Assembly (NCBI GenBank): GCA_039817415.1
Contig: JBCBVV010000014.1
Coordinates: forward strand, 89,428-153,427
Length of the DNA: 64,000 nt
Source: JALEFZ01 sp039817415
GTDB lineage: Bacteria; Bacteroidota; Bacteroidia; J057
Direction: 5' to 3'
Shown piece after piece: positions 9,801 through 16,201 of this stretch (the first letter of the stretch is position 1; the number at the start of each line of letters is the position of its first letter). The translations under genes were made by a program, and so were the position numbers. The notes under the pieces are model-generated. The model did no database searches. It saw nothing but the letters and a program-made list of their open reading frames with translations, and was not told where the DNA came from.

Positions 9801-10084
9801 TCTACGGTAACTCTTCCAGTATTCTCAGAAGAAACGGAGGTTACACGGTCTATCCCAGTTGTCCCTTTTAGGACATCCTCTATCTTGTTTACAACCCCTT
9901 CTTCCACCTCTTCGGGTGAGGCACCAGGATATACTACTTGAATGGAGATAAAGGTCGCATCATTCTCAGGGAAGAAAGTGGATGTCATAGAGGACAAACC
10001 CAGCACCCCTAGGATCAAAATCGCCACCATCAGCACATTTCCCGTGATGGGGTATTTGATAAAATATGCTATTAAATTTTTCAT
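6839..10084 (-). CDS. RND efflux pump inner-membrane transporter (AcrB/MexB-type)
   Basis: This is the proton-driven inner-membrane pump of the tripartite exporter. It is 1081 residues from the ATG at 10084. A start at 10105 would add seven residues, but MKNLIAYFIKYPITGNVLM is the usual RND N-terminus. It shows the duplicated RND plan: TM1, a large periplasmic domain (porter and docking, from residue ~34 to ~330), TM2-6, TM7, a second periplasmic loop, and TM8-12. The TM4 segment GILVDDGVVISENI carries the two conserved Asp of the proton relay, and the second-half equivalent is GILVNDGLVLISQ. The full length suggests a HAE-1/drug-type rather than a metal-type pump, but the substrate is unknown. 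It is co-transcribed with the adaptor and TolC genes. Confidence 0.95.
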   Translation of the reverse strand: MKNLIAYFIKYPITGNVLMVAILILGVLGLSSMTSTFFPENDATFISIQVVYPGASPEEVEEGVVNKIEDVLKGTTGIDRVTSVSSENTGRVTVEVNSAYNIDEVLRDVKNNVDGISAFPVGIESPIIYKQEALNVAFQFTVSGKVPLKKLKETAREIESDLLAMDGISKVELSGFPDEEIEIAVSENKLRAMNLTFEQVRLAVASQNIDLTGGTIKGDEGETLIRTRNKEYSAQGLQDIPVAQSPDGRKITLVEVATITDKWADNPNRAYVNGKPAVRINVSNTNKESLIDIAAKTNKYVEDFNAENEAMEATVIQDGSILLNQRIGLLTKNGVIGFTLVAVLLALFLRPSLAFWVAVAIPVSFAGVFLIGSMIGLQINVISLFGLILVLGILVDDGVVISENIYSHWERGKTPFQAAVDGTMEVLPAVFGAIMTTVIAFSTFFFLDGITGDFFADIAVVIALSLTFSLVEGAFILPGHISHSAALRNREPETSGPAKFFEGIQNTFNRLMDFMKEKLYAPLLRGTMKNPILGVVIPFAFLMISFGLPASGLMSITFFPVIEGDFATVNLRMPAGTPENITKVYMDQIENAAWELNEELKAERPDGEDVILIINQNQRPNSYTGDILIRMLDSEQRQEYPDHASSLGLLNRIEKKVGPMNEAELLTYQLGSPFGKPVNVALYSDNLDQLGEVVSVLKDSLAELPELINVESSDAEGLREINVQLKEKAKLLGLSLNTVVSQVRQGFFGSEIQRLQRGEDEVKVWVRYKEEDRKSQGQLENMYIRTGNGQQYPLKEIATLEPTRGLISINHLDGKREIRVQADAANAKVSTQDVLTRIQNSIIPNILENYEEVDVSFEGQARENSKFFGSLVVVGPVILFLMMLMIILTFRSVSQTVALLAIIPFSLIGVFIGHTLLGFAFSIILSGLGVLALIGILVNDGLVLISQYNLLIKNGMDMKEALYQASLSRFRPIFLTSVTTIAGLGPLILEKSLQAQFLIPMAITVAFGLAVATLLILVMLPALLLISNAIKTGLVKLYTGEDINRTTVEPAYEGEHSYAVLNLVRGLSVGLFLFLIALMVL

Positions 10085-10146
10085 GTTTTGATTTTCTGTT
10101 AACAAGGCTTCATATAGAAGGGAAGCCTGCCTTCATCACGTTTCAA

Positions 10147-11256
10147 TTAATAGCTAGCTACCTTCATTCCTTCATAGGCACCTACAATAGCTTCGTCAAC
10201 GATCACGGTTCCGTTTGGAATTCCTTTCACCAAAACCACATCCGTTGAGTACTTAATGGGTTCGATGGTGTGAAGGGCTAGAGTAGAATCATTTTTGATC
10301 CAAATTTGGTTGTCTCCGATCACATATGACCTTGGGATTTCTGCCACATCTTTGATAGAAGCGCCAGATACCTGACCTTCTAGGTACATTCCCTCTTTCA
10401 GGCCTTTTCCTCTTACATTCACAAATATTTTTACGGTTTGAGTGGCAGGGTCAATGACGTCACTAATCCTTGCTACAGTACCGGTCCATGATCCTTCGAT
10501 ATCATTGGACTTCATGACTACCTTACTACCAGGCTTCACAAATTCTAAATCCTTCAAGCTTACCGCAGCTTCCAGTTCATAGAAATACGGATTGTAGAAC
10601 TCACCCAATAACTGTCCAGCACGTACCAACGTCCCTTCGGTGATCGACGTTTGGGAAACTTTTCCGCTGAATGGAGCCTTGATGGTGTATTTATCCCTCC
10701 TAACTTCCTGGGATTGAATCGAGTAGAATAGGTTGTAGATGTTTCTAGATGAAAGGTAATAACGCTCTTTATCTGAGGCAGGCTCCGGTAAAGGCTTTAA
10801 GCTCTTGTTCACATCCATCTCCTTCATGTAAGCTTCCCATTTTGGAAAACTAGTAGGATAGTCAGTTTTCATATCTGGGAGCATCAGGGTAATCTGGTTC
10901 ATCAGAGAGCTTTTTTGAGCGAGAAGATTCAAATCAAACTCGTCGTGCTCAATCAGGATCATGTCCTCATCCTTTTTGAAATAATTTCCTTCTCTGAAGG
11001 AGCGTGCTCCCCTGATGTAAGTACCTCCTACCTCAGAAAATACCTGAATCTCCTGTTTGGCGTCCAATCGTCCTGTAATGGAGATTTTAGCCTCTGAGGA
11101 GGCATTGTTGACCGTTCTGGTCTTGATCTTCTTGACTTGCTCTACCTTCTCAAGTTTTTCCGGTGCAGGTTTAGAGTTTTTTAGTGCATTAAAGCCCCCA
11201 AAACCAAGTGCCAGAAACAGAATCGCAATGACCGATGTCACGATTATTTGTCTCAT
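10147..11256 (-). CDS. RND efflux periplasmic adaptor (HlyD/MFP family)
   Basis: This subunit bridges the RND pump and the TolC channel. It is 369 residues long, with an N-terminal membrane anchor (residues 4-24) and then the barrel-sandwich hybrid halves: ISITGRLDAKQEIQVFSEV at about 58-76, and the later half YTIKAPFSGKVSQTSITEGT at about 195-215. The short helical hairpin sits between them. A beta-barrel domain follows, with a membrane-proximal C-terminal domain last. It is the first structural gene of the efflux operon, 62 bp ahead of the pump start. A tandem pair of predicted MarR operators and a promoter lie directly upstream. Confidence 0.93.
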   Translation of the reverse strand: MRQIIVTSVIAILFLALGFGGFNALKNSKPAPEKLEKVEQVKKIKTRTVNNASSEAKISITGRLDAKQEIQVFSEVGGTYIRGARSFREGNYFKKDEDMILIEHDEFDLNLLAQKSSLMNQITLMLPDMKTDYPTSFPKWEAYMKEMDVNKSLKPLPEPASDKERYYLSSRNIYNLFYSIQSQEVRRDKYTIKAPFSGKVSQTSITEGTLVRAGQLLGEFYNPYFYELEAAVSLKDLEFVKPGSKVVMKSNDIEGSWTGTVARISDVIDPATQTVKIFVNVRGKGLKEGMYLEGQVSGASIKDVAEIPRSYVIGDNQIWIKNDSTLALHTIEPIKYSTDVVLVKGIPNGTVIVDEAIVGAYEGMKVASY

Positions 11257-11290
11257 TGGTGATATTTGTTTTAAATCAGTTAATGCTAAA

Positions 11291-11343
11291 GTTACATCTG
11301 AAACAGTTACTTTTGTAACTGCATATTCAAAAAATTATATATA
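11291..11343 (-). promoter_or_regulatory. Efflux operon promoter with tandem predicted MarR operators
   Basis: GTTACTTTTGTAAC (11306-11319) is a perfect palindrome, extended to CAGTTAC-TTTT-GTAACTG at 11304-11321. A second, weaker copy, GTTACATCTGAAAC, lies at 11291-11304. On the minus strand they fall between a TTTTTTG (-33-like) and a TAACTGTTTC (-7-like) element, so a bound repressor would block the adaptor-pump-TolC promoter. The same motif occurs at the marR start (11789-11802). Confidence 0.65.
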
Positions 11344-11811
11344 AGATTTCAAATTAGAGAACATATGGCGGAGGACGTTTTTGCAAGCCTCCACTTCTTC
11401 AGGAGGTATTCCTGCAGTTGCTTCTGCTATCACTTCCTTCACTTCTGGAGCCAACAGCTCCTGCATATTTTTTCCGCTATTGGTCAAATAAATGCGCTTG
11501 TGCCTTCTGTCCTCTCTATCCGCCACACGAACCACGTAGTTGTTTTTTTCCAGCCAATCAATGGCTCTGGTAACACTGGTCTTGTTTTTTCCGGCGGTTT
11601 CTCCAAGGTTTTGTTGGGTCTGTCCATCCTCTTTCCATAGATGTACTAATACAATCCAATGGTCCATTCCAAATTCATAACCTTTCCTGTTAAACTTGTC
11701 CATCAGGGCGCGGGCCATCGCCCTACCGGCCTGACCTATTAATGCCCCTAAACTTGTTTCAAGATGATTTTTCAAAACGTTCAAAATAGTTACAATTGCA
11801 ACTAACGACAT
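11335..11811 (-). CDS. MarR family transcriptional regulator of the efflux operon
   Basis: This 158-residue protein has the MarR winged-helix fold: a dimerisation helix at ~14-35, recognition helix sequence LGETAGKNKTSVTRAIDWLEK at about 86-106 (given here as landmarks L86 to K106), and the wing VRVADREDRRHKRIYLT with the typical D-R-R signature. It ends 78 bp before the adaptor gene and is probably both an autoregulator and the repressor of the pump. A predicted operator overlaps codons 4-8 if ATG 11811 is the start. This raises the possibility that translation really starts at TTG 11775 and that the region upstream is promoter. Confidence 0.93.
   Translation of the reverse strand: MSLVAIVTILNVLKNHLETSLGALIGQAGRAMARALMDKFNRKGYEFGMDHWIVLVHLWKEDGQTQQNLGETAGKNKTSVTRAIDWLEKNNYVVRVADREDRRHKRIYLTNSGKNMQELLAPEVKEVIAEATAGIPPEEVEACKNVLRHMFSNLKSYI
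11789..11802. promoter_or_regulatory. Predicted MarR operator at the marR start
   Basis: GTTACAATTGCAAC is a palindrome with one mismatched pair. It matches the GTTAC-N4-GYAAC pattern found twice upstream of the adaptor gene, and it sits at the 5' end of marR, where it would allow autoregulation. Confidence 0.6.
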
Positions 11812-11985
11812 TCAACCGAAAGTGTTCGGCATTTCATCTACTTTTTTGAACGGTTGGTGGATTTAGACAAGAATTGCATAGAAAGGGAGGCTACGCCTAC
11901 CCAATATATGGGCGAACGCAGTCAGTATAGGAAGAAACCTTCCTTGGGGATATCCGGGAAAGAAGGGGAAGTGATTTTTATCAAC

Positions 11986-13104
11986 CTAACGATTGTCCTT
12001 GCTCAAATAGCGTGTATTTACGCGTAGGGCTGCGAGTTTCTTGCTCATCAATTCAGCCTTACCAGGATTGTCAAGTCTTCTGTACAGGGTAACCAAATTT
12101 TGTACGACATCGGCATTCCGGCTGTCGATGGCGTAGGCGGCCTCAAAGGAGTTTCGTGCATGGGTCAAATATTCGTTTCCTTTGTTCATTTCTCCCCTGC
12201 GAAAGGCATCTGCAGACAAATCGTATTGAAGACCTCCAAGGTTATACCAGGCTTCAAAGTTCTTCTCTGGGCTCTCTAATACACGCTGATAATGTTGGAT
12301 GGCTTCCTCATGTCGACCTGTTTTATGCAGCACAACAGCCATCAAATAGATATTTTCTGGTTCGTCTCCATAGTTTTTCATCAGCCATTTGGCATGACTG
12401 CTGGCCATGCTGTAGTCGTTTAAATCTACCAACATTTGGGTGATCCCCTTTCGCAGGAAAACTTCATCGGGAAAATAGATCAGCCCATCAGCTGCAAAGA
12501 GGACTGCTTTCCGGGTATCATTCTCTACAAAACGGGAAATGTGGATCAAACTTCTATACACCTCTTCATTTCGATACCCTGAATCCAGAAGATCATTCAT
12601 CAGTACCTTGGTTCGGTCCCAGTCTTCTAATTCGTAAGTACACAAGGCCTCCATAAAAAACCCATCATTTTCTCCCGGCTTAGCCAGTTGGAATTTCTGG
12701 AACCATTCAATGGCCTTTCTATAATCACCCTGGCCGTAGGCTTCCTTCCCTTTGTCCATGAGGAGTTGATCCCATTTGTTTAGCCTTAAACGAGATTTGT
12801 AGGAGACAGAGTCCGTCATAGACAAACTAATGGCCTTTTTGTAGCAATGTCTAAGCTCCTCATAAAGTGAATCACTAGGTGCCTTTTCGTAGAAATACTC
12901 CAATACAACTCCCTTCTCATACCATACATTCCCCAACTTAGCCTTCGGAACAGTTAACTGCGCCTGATTAAGGTATCTTAAGGCTAAGGGGTAGTTGTTT
13001 CGTAACATGGCGCTTCTATACCTTCCCATAGGCGTCAATTGCGCCAAAACAAGAATTGGAAGCAACAAAAAAAAGGTAATTGCGGTAGTTTTGGGTATGG
13101 CCAT
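11986..13104 (-). CDS. Secreted TPR-repeat protein
   Basis: This 372-residue protein has a signal peptide (MAIPKTTAITFFLLLPILVLAQ). The ATG at 13104 is preferred over an in-frame start 39 bases upstream because it exposes that signal. The rest is a tetratricopeptide array: clear repeats occur around KEAYGQGDYRKAIEWFQKF, AVVLHKTGRHEEAIQHYQRV and AWYNLGGLQYDLSADAF, with a last one near RNADVVQNLVTLYRRL. TPR solenoids bind other proteins, and here the location is the periplasm. There is no catalytic domain and the partner is unknown. The gene stands alone between spacers of about 175 and 215 bp that show nothing recognisable. Confidence 0.85.
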   Translation of the reverse strand: MAIPKTTAITFFLLLPILVLAQLTPMGRYRSAMLRNNYPLALRYLNQAQLTVPKAKLGNVWYEKGVVLEYFYEKAPSDSLYEELRHCYKKAISLSMTDSVSYKSRLRLNKWDQLLMDKGKEAYGQGDYRKAIEWFQKFQLAKPGENDGFFMEALCTYELEDWDRTKVLMNDLLDSGYRNEEVYRSLIHISRFVENDTRKAVLFAADGLIYFPDEVFLRKGITQMLVDLNDYSMASSHAKWLMKNYGDEPENIYLMAVVLHKTGRHEEAIQHYQRVLESPEKNFEAWYNLGGLQYDLSADAFRRGEMNKGNEYLTHARNSFEAAYAIDSRNADVVQNLVTLYRRLDNPGKAELMSKKLAALRVNTRYLSKDNR

Positions 13105-13320
13105 AATCGTTATACAGATGTATCCACTATCGTAAAAATACAAGATTTCCTTGGGGATTCGTCATAAATCTGCCTGAACGGTTCAGAAAGATAATTGGTT
13201 GACAGACTTATGGTTAATCCTCCCCTATCTATGGTTATCTTCCAGTATGATCAATATATCTACTATTGGGTAAGTGAACAAATTATTCGACTTTCAAAAT
13301 ATTTACTATAGGCGAAGGGC

Positions 13321-13767
13321 TTATTGCCGTATTCTCCTAATCTCCTCATTGTTATAAACTTCACCTGACCACAAAGGATAAATGAAGCGTTTACGAACCA
13401 AATTTTGTGTTGGTTGGGAGAAGGTAGGAATGACAACCACTTTCCCTAAGCCCCGATATGTTTCAGAAACTTCTAATCTGGCTCCGCGATATAAGACCTC
13501 CATACGAAAATCCTGCATGGGCAATTGGAAGGTGGTATCAATAACTGCCTTGAATTTTCCTCTTGGATCGGTCTTGATTTCATAGATGATTGAGTCCTTA
13601 TTCAAGAAGAATAGTGTAGACTTTTTTAGGGGGAATAGCTTCCCCGTTTTAGAAGATTCCACCATTACCTGCCCTTCAAAAGTAAGCAGCTCAGACTTAA
13701 ATGGAATCTGTGCCAAGAGTTGAACTGTCCCTATCAGGCAAGCCCATACCAATAGAAATTTCTTCAT
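13321..13767 (-). CDS. Hypothetical secreted protein
   Basis: I do not recognise this family. The protein is 148 residues long with a signal peptide ending near residue 19 (LLAQ) and a beta-rich body of alternating hydrophobic strands. The segment LTFEGQVMVESSKTGKLFPL followed by a DPRGKFKAVIDTTF strand resembles a carboxypeptidase-regulatory-like (Ig-type) sandwich, but this is only a resemblance. It ends in a charged tail. The gene is monocistronic and is probably expressed from its own promoter. The likely location is the periplasm or cell surface. Confidence 0.7.
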   Translation of the reverse strand: MKKFLLVWACLIGTVQLLAQIPFKSELLTFEGQVMVESSKTGKLFPLKKSTLFFLNKDSIIYEIKTDPRGKFKAVIDTTFQLPMQDFRMEVLYRGARLEVSETYRGLGKVVVIPTFSQPTQNLVRKRFIYPLWSGEVYNNEEIRRIRQ

Positions 13768-13801
13768 GTATGAATAACATAATAAGAGGAAGCCTTATTA
13801 A

Positions 13802-13857
13802 GATAAAAAATAAATCCCGCAATCTTAGTCCCAAATTGAGGGAATAGATAGCGGGAT
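13802..13857 (-). terminator. Terminator of the symporter gene
   Basis: On the minus strand ATCCCGC and GCGGGAT (13851-13857 and 13814-13820) enclose a smaller TCCC/GGGA hairpin and are followed by TTATTTTTTATCTT. The hairpin lies between the symporter stop at 13879 and the next minus-strand gene. Confidence 0.65.
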
Positions 13858-13878
13858 ATTTTATGTGTTAACCTTTCC

Positions 13879-15345
13879 TTATCCAGGAATGAGGTCTCTG
13901 TCTAATTGGATATTGATCTCTTCCCCTTCTGACTTGGCGATGATAGCGGAAAGTGTCAAGTCACCGATAACATTGATGGTGGTTCGGCACATATCCAGGA
14001 TTCTATCCAACCCAAATATCAAGGCAATTCCCGACTCAGGCACGCCTATGGTAGCCAGTACAAGTGCGAGTGTAATCATACCAGCTCCGGGTACCCCAGC
14101 CGCTCCTACCGATGCAAGGGTTGCAGTTAGGATAATGGTCATTTGCTGAGAGAAATCCAGTGGAATCTCAAATACCTGAGCAATAAAGAGGGCTGCCACC
14201 GCCTGGTATAGGGCTGTTCCGTCCATGTTGATGGTAGCACCAAGAGGTAAAATAAAGGTAGATACTTGACGTGAAACTCCTAGGTTGGTCTGTGCGACAT
14301 TCAAGCTGATGGGCAGGGCTGCACTACTAGACGAAGTAGAGAAAGCCATGACAATGGATTCCTTGATGGCCTGAATGAAAAGGATTGGATTCTTTCTCAA
14401 GTAAAATACAATGAATCCCCCATGCGTAACCAGCACATGAACCAATAAGCCTAGCAAAACAGCTCCTGCGTAGGCAAAAAGCAGCCACAACACATCTAAA
14501 CCAAGGGTTGCGACTACATTGACCATGAGGGCAAACACTCCGTAAGGAGCCGTTTCCATCGCCAGAATCACCATTTTGATGACCGCATCATTGAGGCCAT
14601 CGAAGGCCTTTATGAGGGGGGCCGACTTATCTGGCGATATCATGGTAATGGTAATACCGAGGAAGAGCGAGAAGAATATAACCCCCAGCATATCTCCATT
14701 GGCCAAGGACTTGAATGGATTGGTAGGAACCAGGCTAATGACCAAGTTGATGATCTTATCGAAGCTGTCCTCCTCTTTCATACGGGCAGCATCCTTCGTA
14801 TCCGTTTTGGACTTAGCAGAAGCGCCGTATTGGGCCATGAGTTCCTCCGTCTTTTCCTTCGGAAGCCCTTCTCCAGGCTTGACTAAGTTTGCCGCACCAA
14901 TACCAATCAAAGAGGCAACAGCTGTGGTAAACATGAAGAAACCAAATGCCTTGAGGCCTATCTTCCCCACCTTCCGAATATCCCCTAAGCTCGCGGCTCC
15001 CAAAATAAGAGAAACAAGAACCAGCGGCACAACGAGCATTTTTACCAGACGAATGAAAATGGTTCCAATCCAGTCTGTATAACGGGCAAAACCAGCGAGG
15101 CCATGGGTCATTTTATATTCGGCTAGAGAAAGGGTACCATCCCCGTTTTTGTCCATGCTAGCAAATTCTGCTTTGTGGGATTCATCACCAGCATATCCAT
15201 TGGCTTGGAGCCATTCCTCCATTTGGACCTTACTTTTTCCATTGGCCCAACCCTCCCACTGGTCTTTATCATACACCAGATTATAGACAGTACCAACAAT
15301 AATCCCCAATAGCATTCCTATCAGGATCTTAGTATATAGTTTCAT
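13879..15345 (-). CDS. Dicarboxylate/amino acid:cation symporter (SLC1/DAACS) with an EF-hand loop
   Basis: This is an inner-membrane carrier that takes up dicarboxylates or acidic/neutral amino acids with Na+ or H+. The 488 residues contain the family signatures: the serine-rich hairpin STSSSSAALPISL (about 333-345), GATINMDGTALYQ (about 367-379) and AGVPGAGMI in the second hairpin. Between TM1 (residues 5-25) and TM2 (from ~93) there is an extra ~60-residue soluble loop. It carries a perfect EF-hand calcium loop, D65-K-N67-G-D69-G-T71-L-S73-L-A-E76. GltP/GltT relatives normally lack it. The upstream XRE-cupin gene could regulate this one, but a terminator separates them. Confidence 0.95.
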   Translation of the reverse strand: MKLYTKILIGMLLGIIVGTVYNLVYDKDQWEGWANGKSKVQMEEWLQANGYAGDESHKAEFASMDKNGDGTLSLAEYKMTHGLAGFARYTDWIGTIFIRLVKMLVVPLVLVSLILGAASLGDIRKVGKIGLKAFGFFMFTTAVASLIGIGAANLVKPGEGLPKEKTEELMAQYGASAKSKTDTKDAARMKEEDSFDKIINLVISLVPTNPFKSLANGDMLGVIFFSLFLGITITMISPDKSAPLIKAFDGLNDAVIKMVILAMETAPYGVFALMVNVVATLGLDVLWLLFAYAGAVLLGLLVHVLVTHGGFIVFYLRKNPILFIQAIKESIVMAFSTSSSSAALPISLNVAQTNLGVSRQVSTFILPLGATINMDGTALYQAVAALFIAQVFEIPLDFSQQMTIILTATLASVGAAGVPGAGMITLALVLATIGVPESGIALIFGLDRILDMCRTTINVIGDLTLSAIIAKSEGEEINIQLDRDLIPG

Positions 15346-15379
15346 AGCGCGTATTAGTTTTTGGCTTATATGTAGATAG

Positions 15380-15417
15380 CAAAATATAAAAAAAATGGCA
15401 GCCCGTAAGCTGCCATT
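15380..15417 (-). terminator. Terminator between the XRE-cupin and symporter genes
   Basis: The perfect stem ATGGCAGC/GCTGCCAT (15395-15402 and 15409-15416) has a 6-base loop and is followed on the minus strand by TTTTTTTATATTTTG. It ends transcription from the XRE-cupin gene, so the symporter needs its own promoter in the 50 bp that follow. Confidence 0.85.
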
Positions 15418-15539
15418 ACAATATGAACCAAACTACTAACTAATATCTTGAGCGCAGCCTATGAAATCAGGTCATTTGCCGCTAATAGGAATTAATGCAA
15501 ATTTATTTTTTTACCGGGTGTCAAAATTTCCACATTTTA

Positions 15540-16118
15540 TCACTCTACATGTGATATAAGCAAATATACAACCAAAATAGACGCTACCTCCCCACTTTTG
15601 TTGATGGGCTTATGTGGAATTTTTCCATTAAAAAAGAGAGAATCCTCAGATTTGAGGGTTAAGGTCTTCTCAGCCAGAATATAATCCACTTCCCCCTTTA
15701 GCATATACAAATAGGTGTATCCATCTGTGGTGACAAGCTCACGTGTATTCTCAGGCATGAGGTCCAGTATGTTAATCTCAATGCTCAGGTTCGTAAAACT
15801 CTGTTCCAAGACTGTACGGTAAACAAACCCCTTTGCATTTTCCTTTTCGAAGGTACCGTAGTCATCCTTAGATTTGTGGACATAGCCATCATATTTGATA
15901 TATTCTATACCTTCAAAAAAGGTCGGAATCTCAGACCCTAAAGCCTGAATGATTCCAAGTAAGACAGGAAGGGAAGGAACTGTTCTCCCATTCTCAATTT
16001 TAGAGATCAAGCCTTTGGATACGCCTGCCTTATCAGCGATCTCTTGGATCGTACTTCCCGATCCTCTTCGAATCGATTTAATCTTTTTTCCTATTTGAAG
16101 CAGGACATGATCATTCAT
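15540..16118 (-). CDS. XRE-family regulator with C-terminal cupin domain
   Basis: The product is 192 residues long from the ATG at 16118; an in-frame ATG at 16145 would add nine. Residues ~7-61 are an XRE/Cro helix-turn-helix (TIQEIADKAGVSKGLISKIENG), followed by a linker. From about 115 there is a small beta-barrel of the cupin type with LYMLKGEVDYILAEKTLTL and a closing FNGKIPHKPIN strand. XRE-cupin proteins are one-component regulators, often of transport and amino-acid or polyamine catabolism, with the cupin as sensor. The downstream symporter is a plausible target by position only. The gene starts 83 bp after the NACHT-LRR gene on the same strand. Confidence 0.9.
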   Translation of the reverse strand: MNDHVLLQIGKKIKSIRRGSGSTIQEIADKAGVSKGLISKIENGRTVPSLPVLLGIIQALGSEIPTFFEGIEYIKYDGYVHKSKDDYGTFEKENAKGFVYRTVLEQSFTNLSIEINILDLMPENTRELVTTDGYTYLYMLKGEVDYILAEKTLTLKSEDSLFFNGKIPHKPINKSGEVASILVVYLLISHVE

Positions 16119-16201
16119 GCTGTTGAATTTACCACACTGTCCCAAACAAGATAATGAAAATGGAATAGAAGGCCATTTCTTTGATAGGGCAGAAACAGGA
16201 A

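Noticed and set aside
14576..15082. A 168-codon plus-strand open frame opposite the symporter gene
   Set aside because: It lies entirely antisense to a clear SLC1-family gene and its composition is that of a reverse reading of membrane helices.
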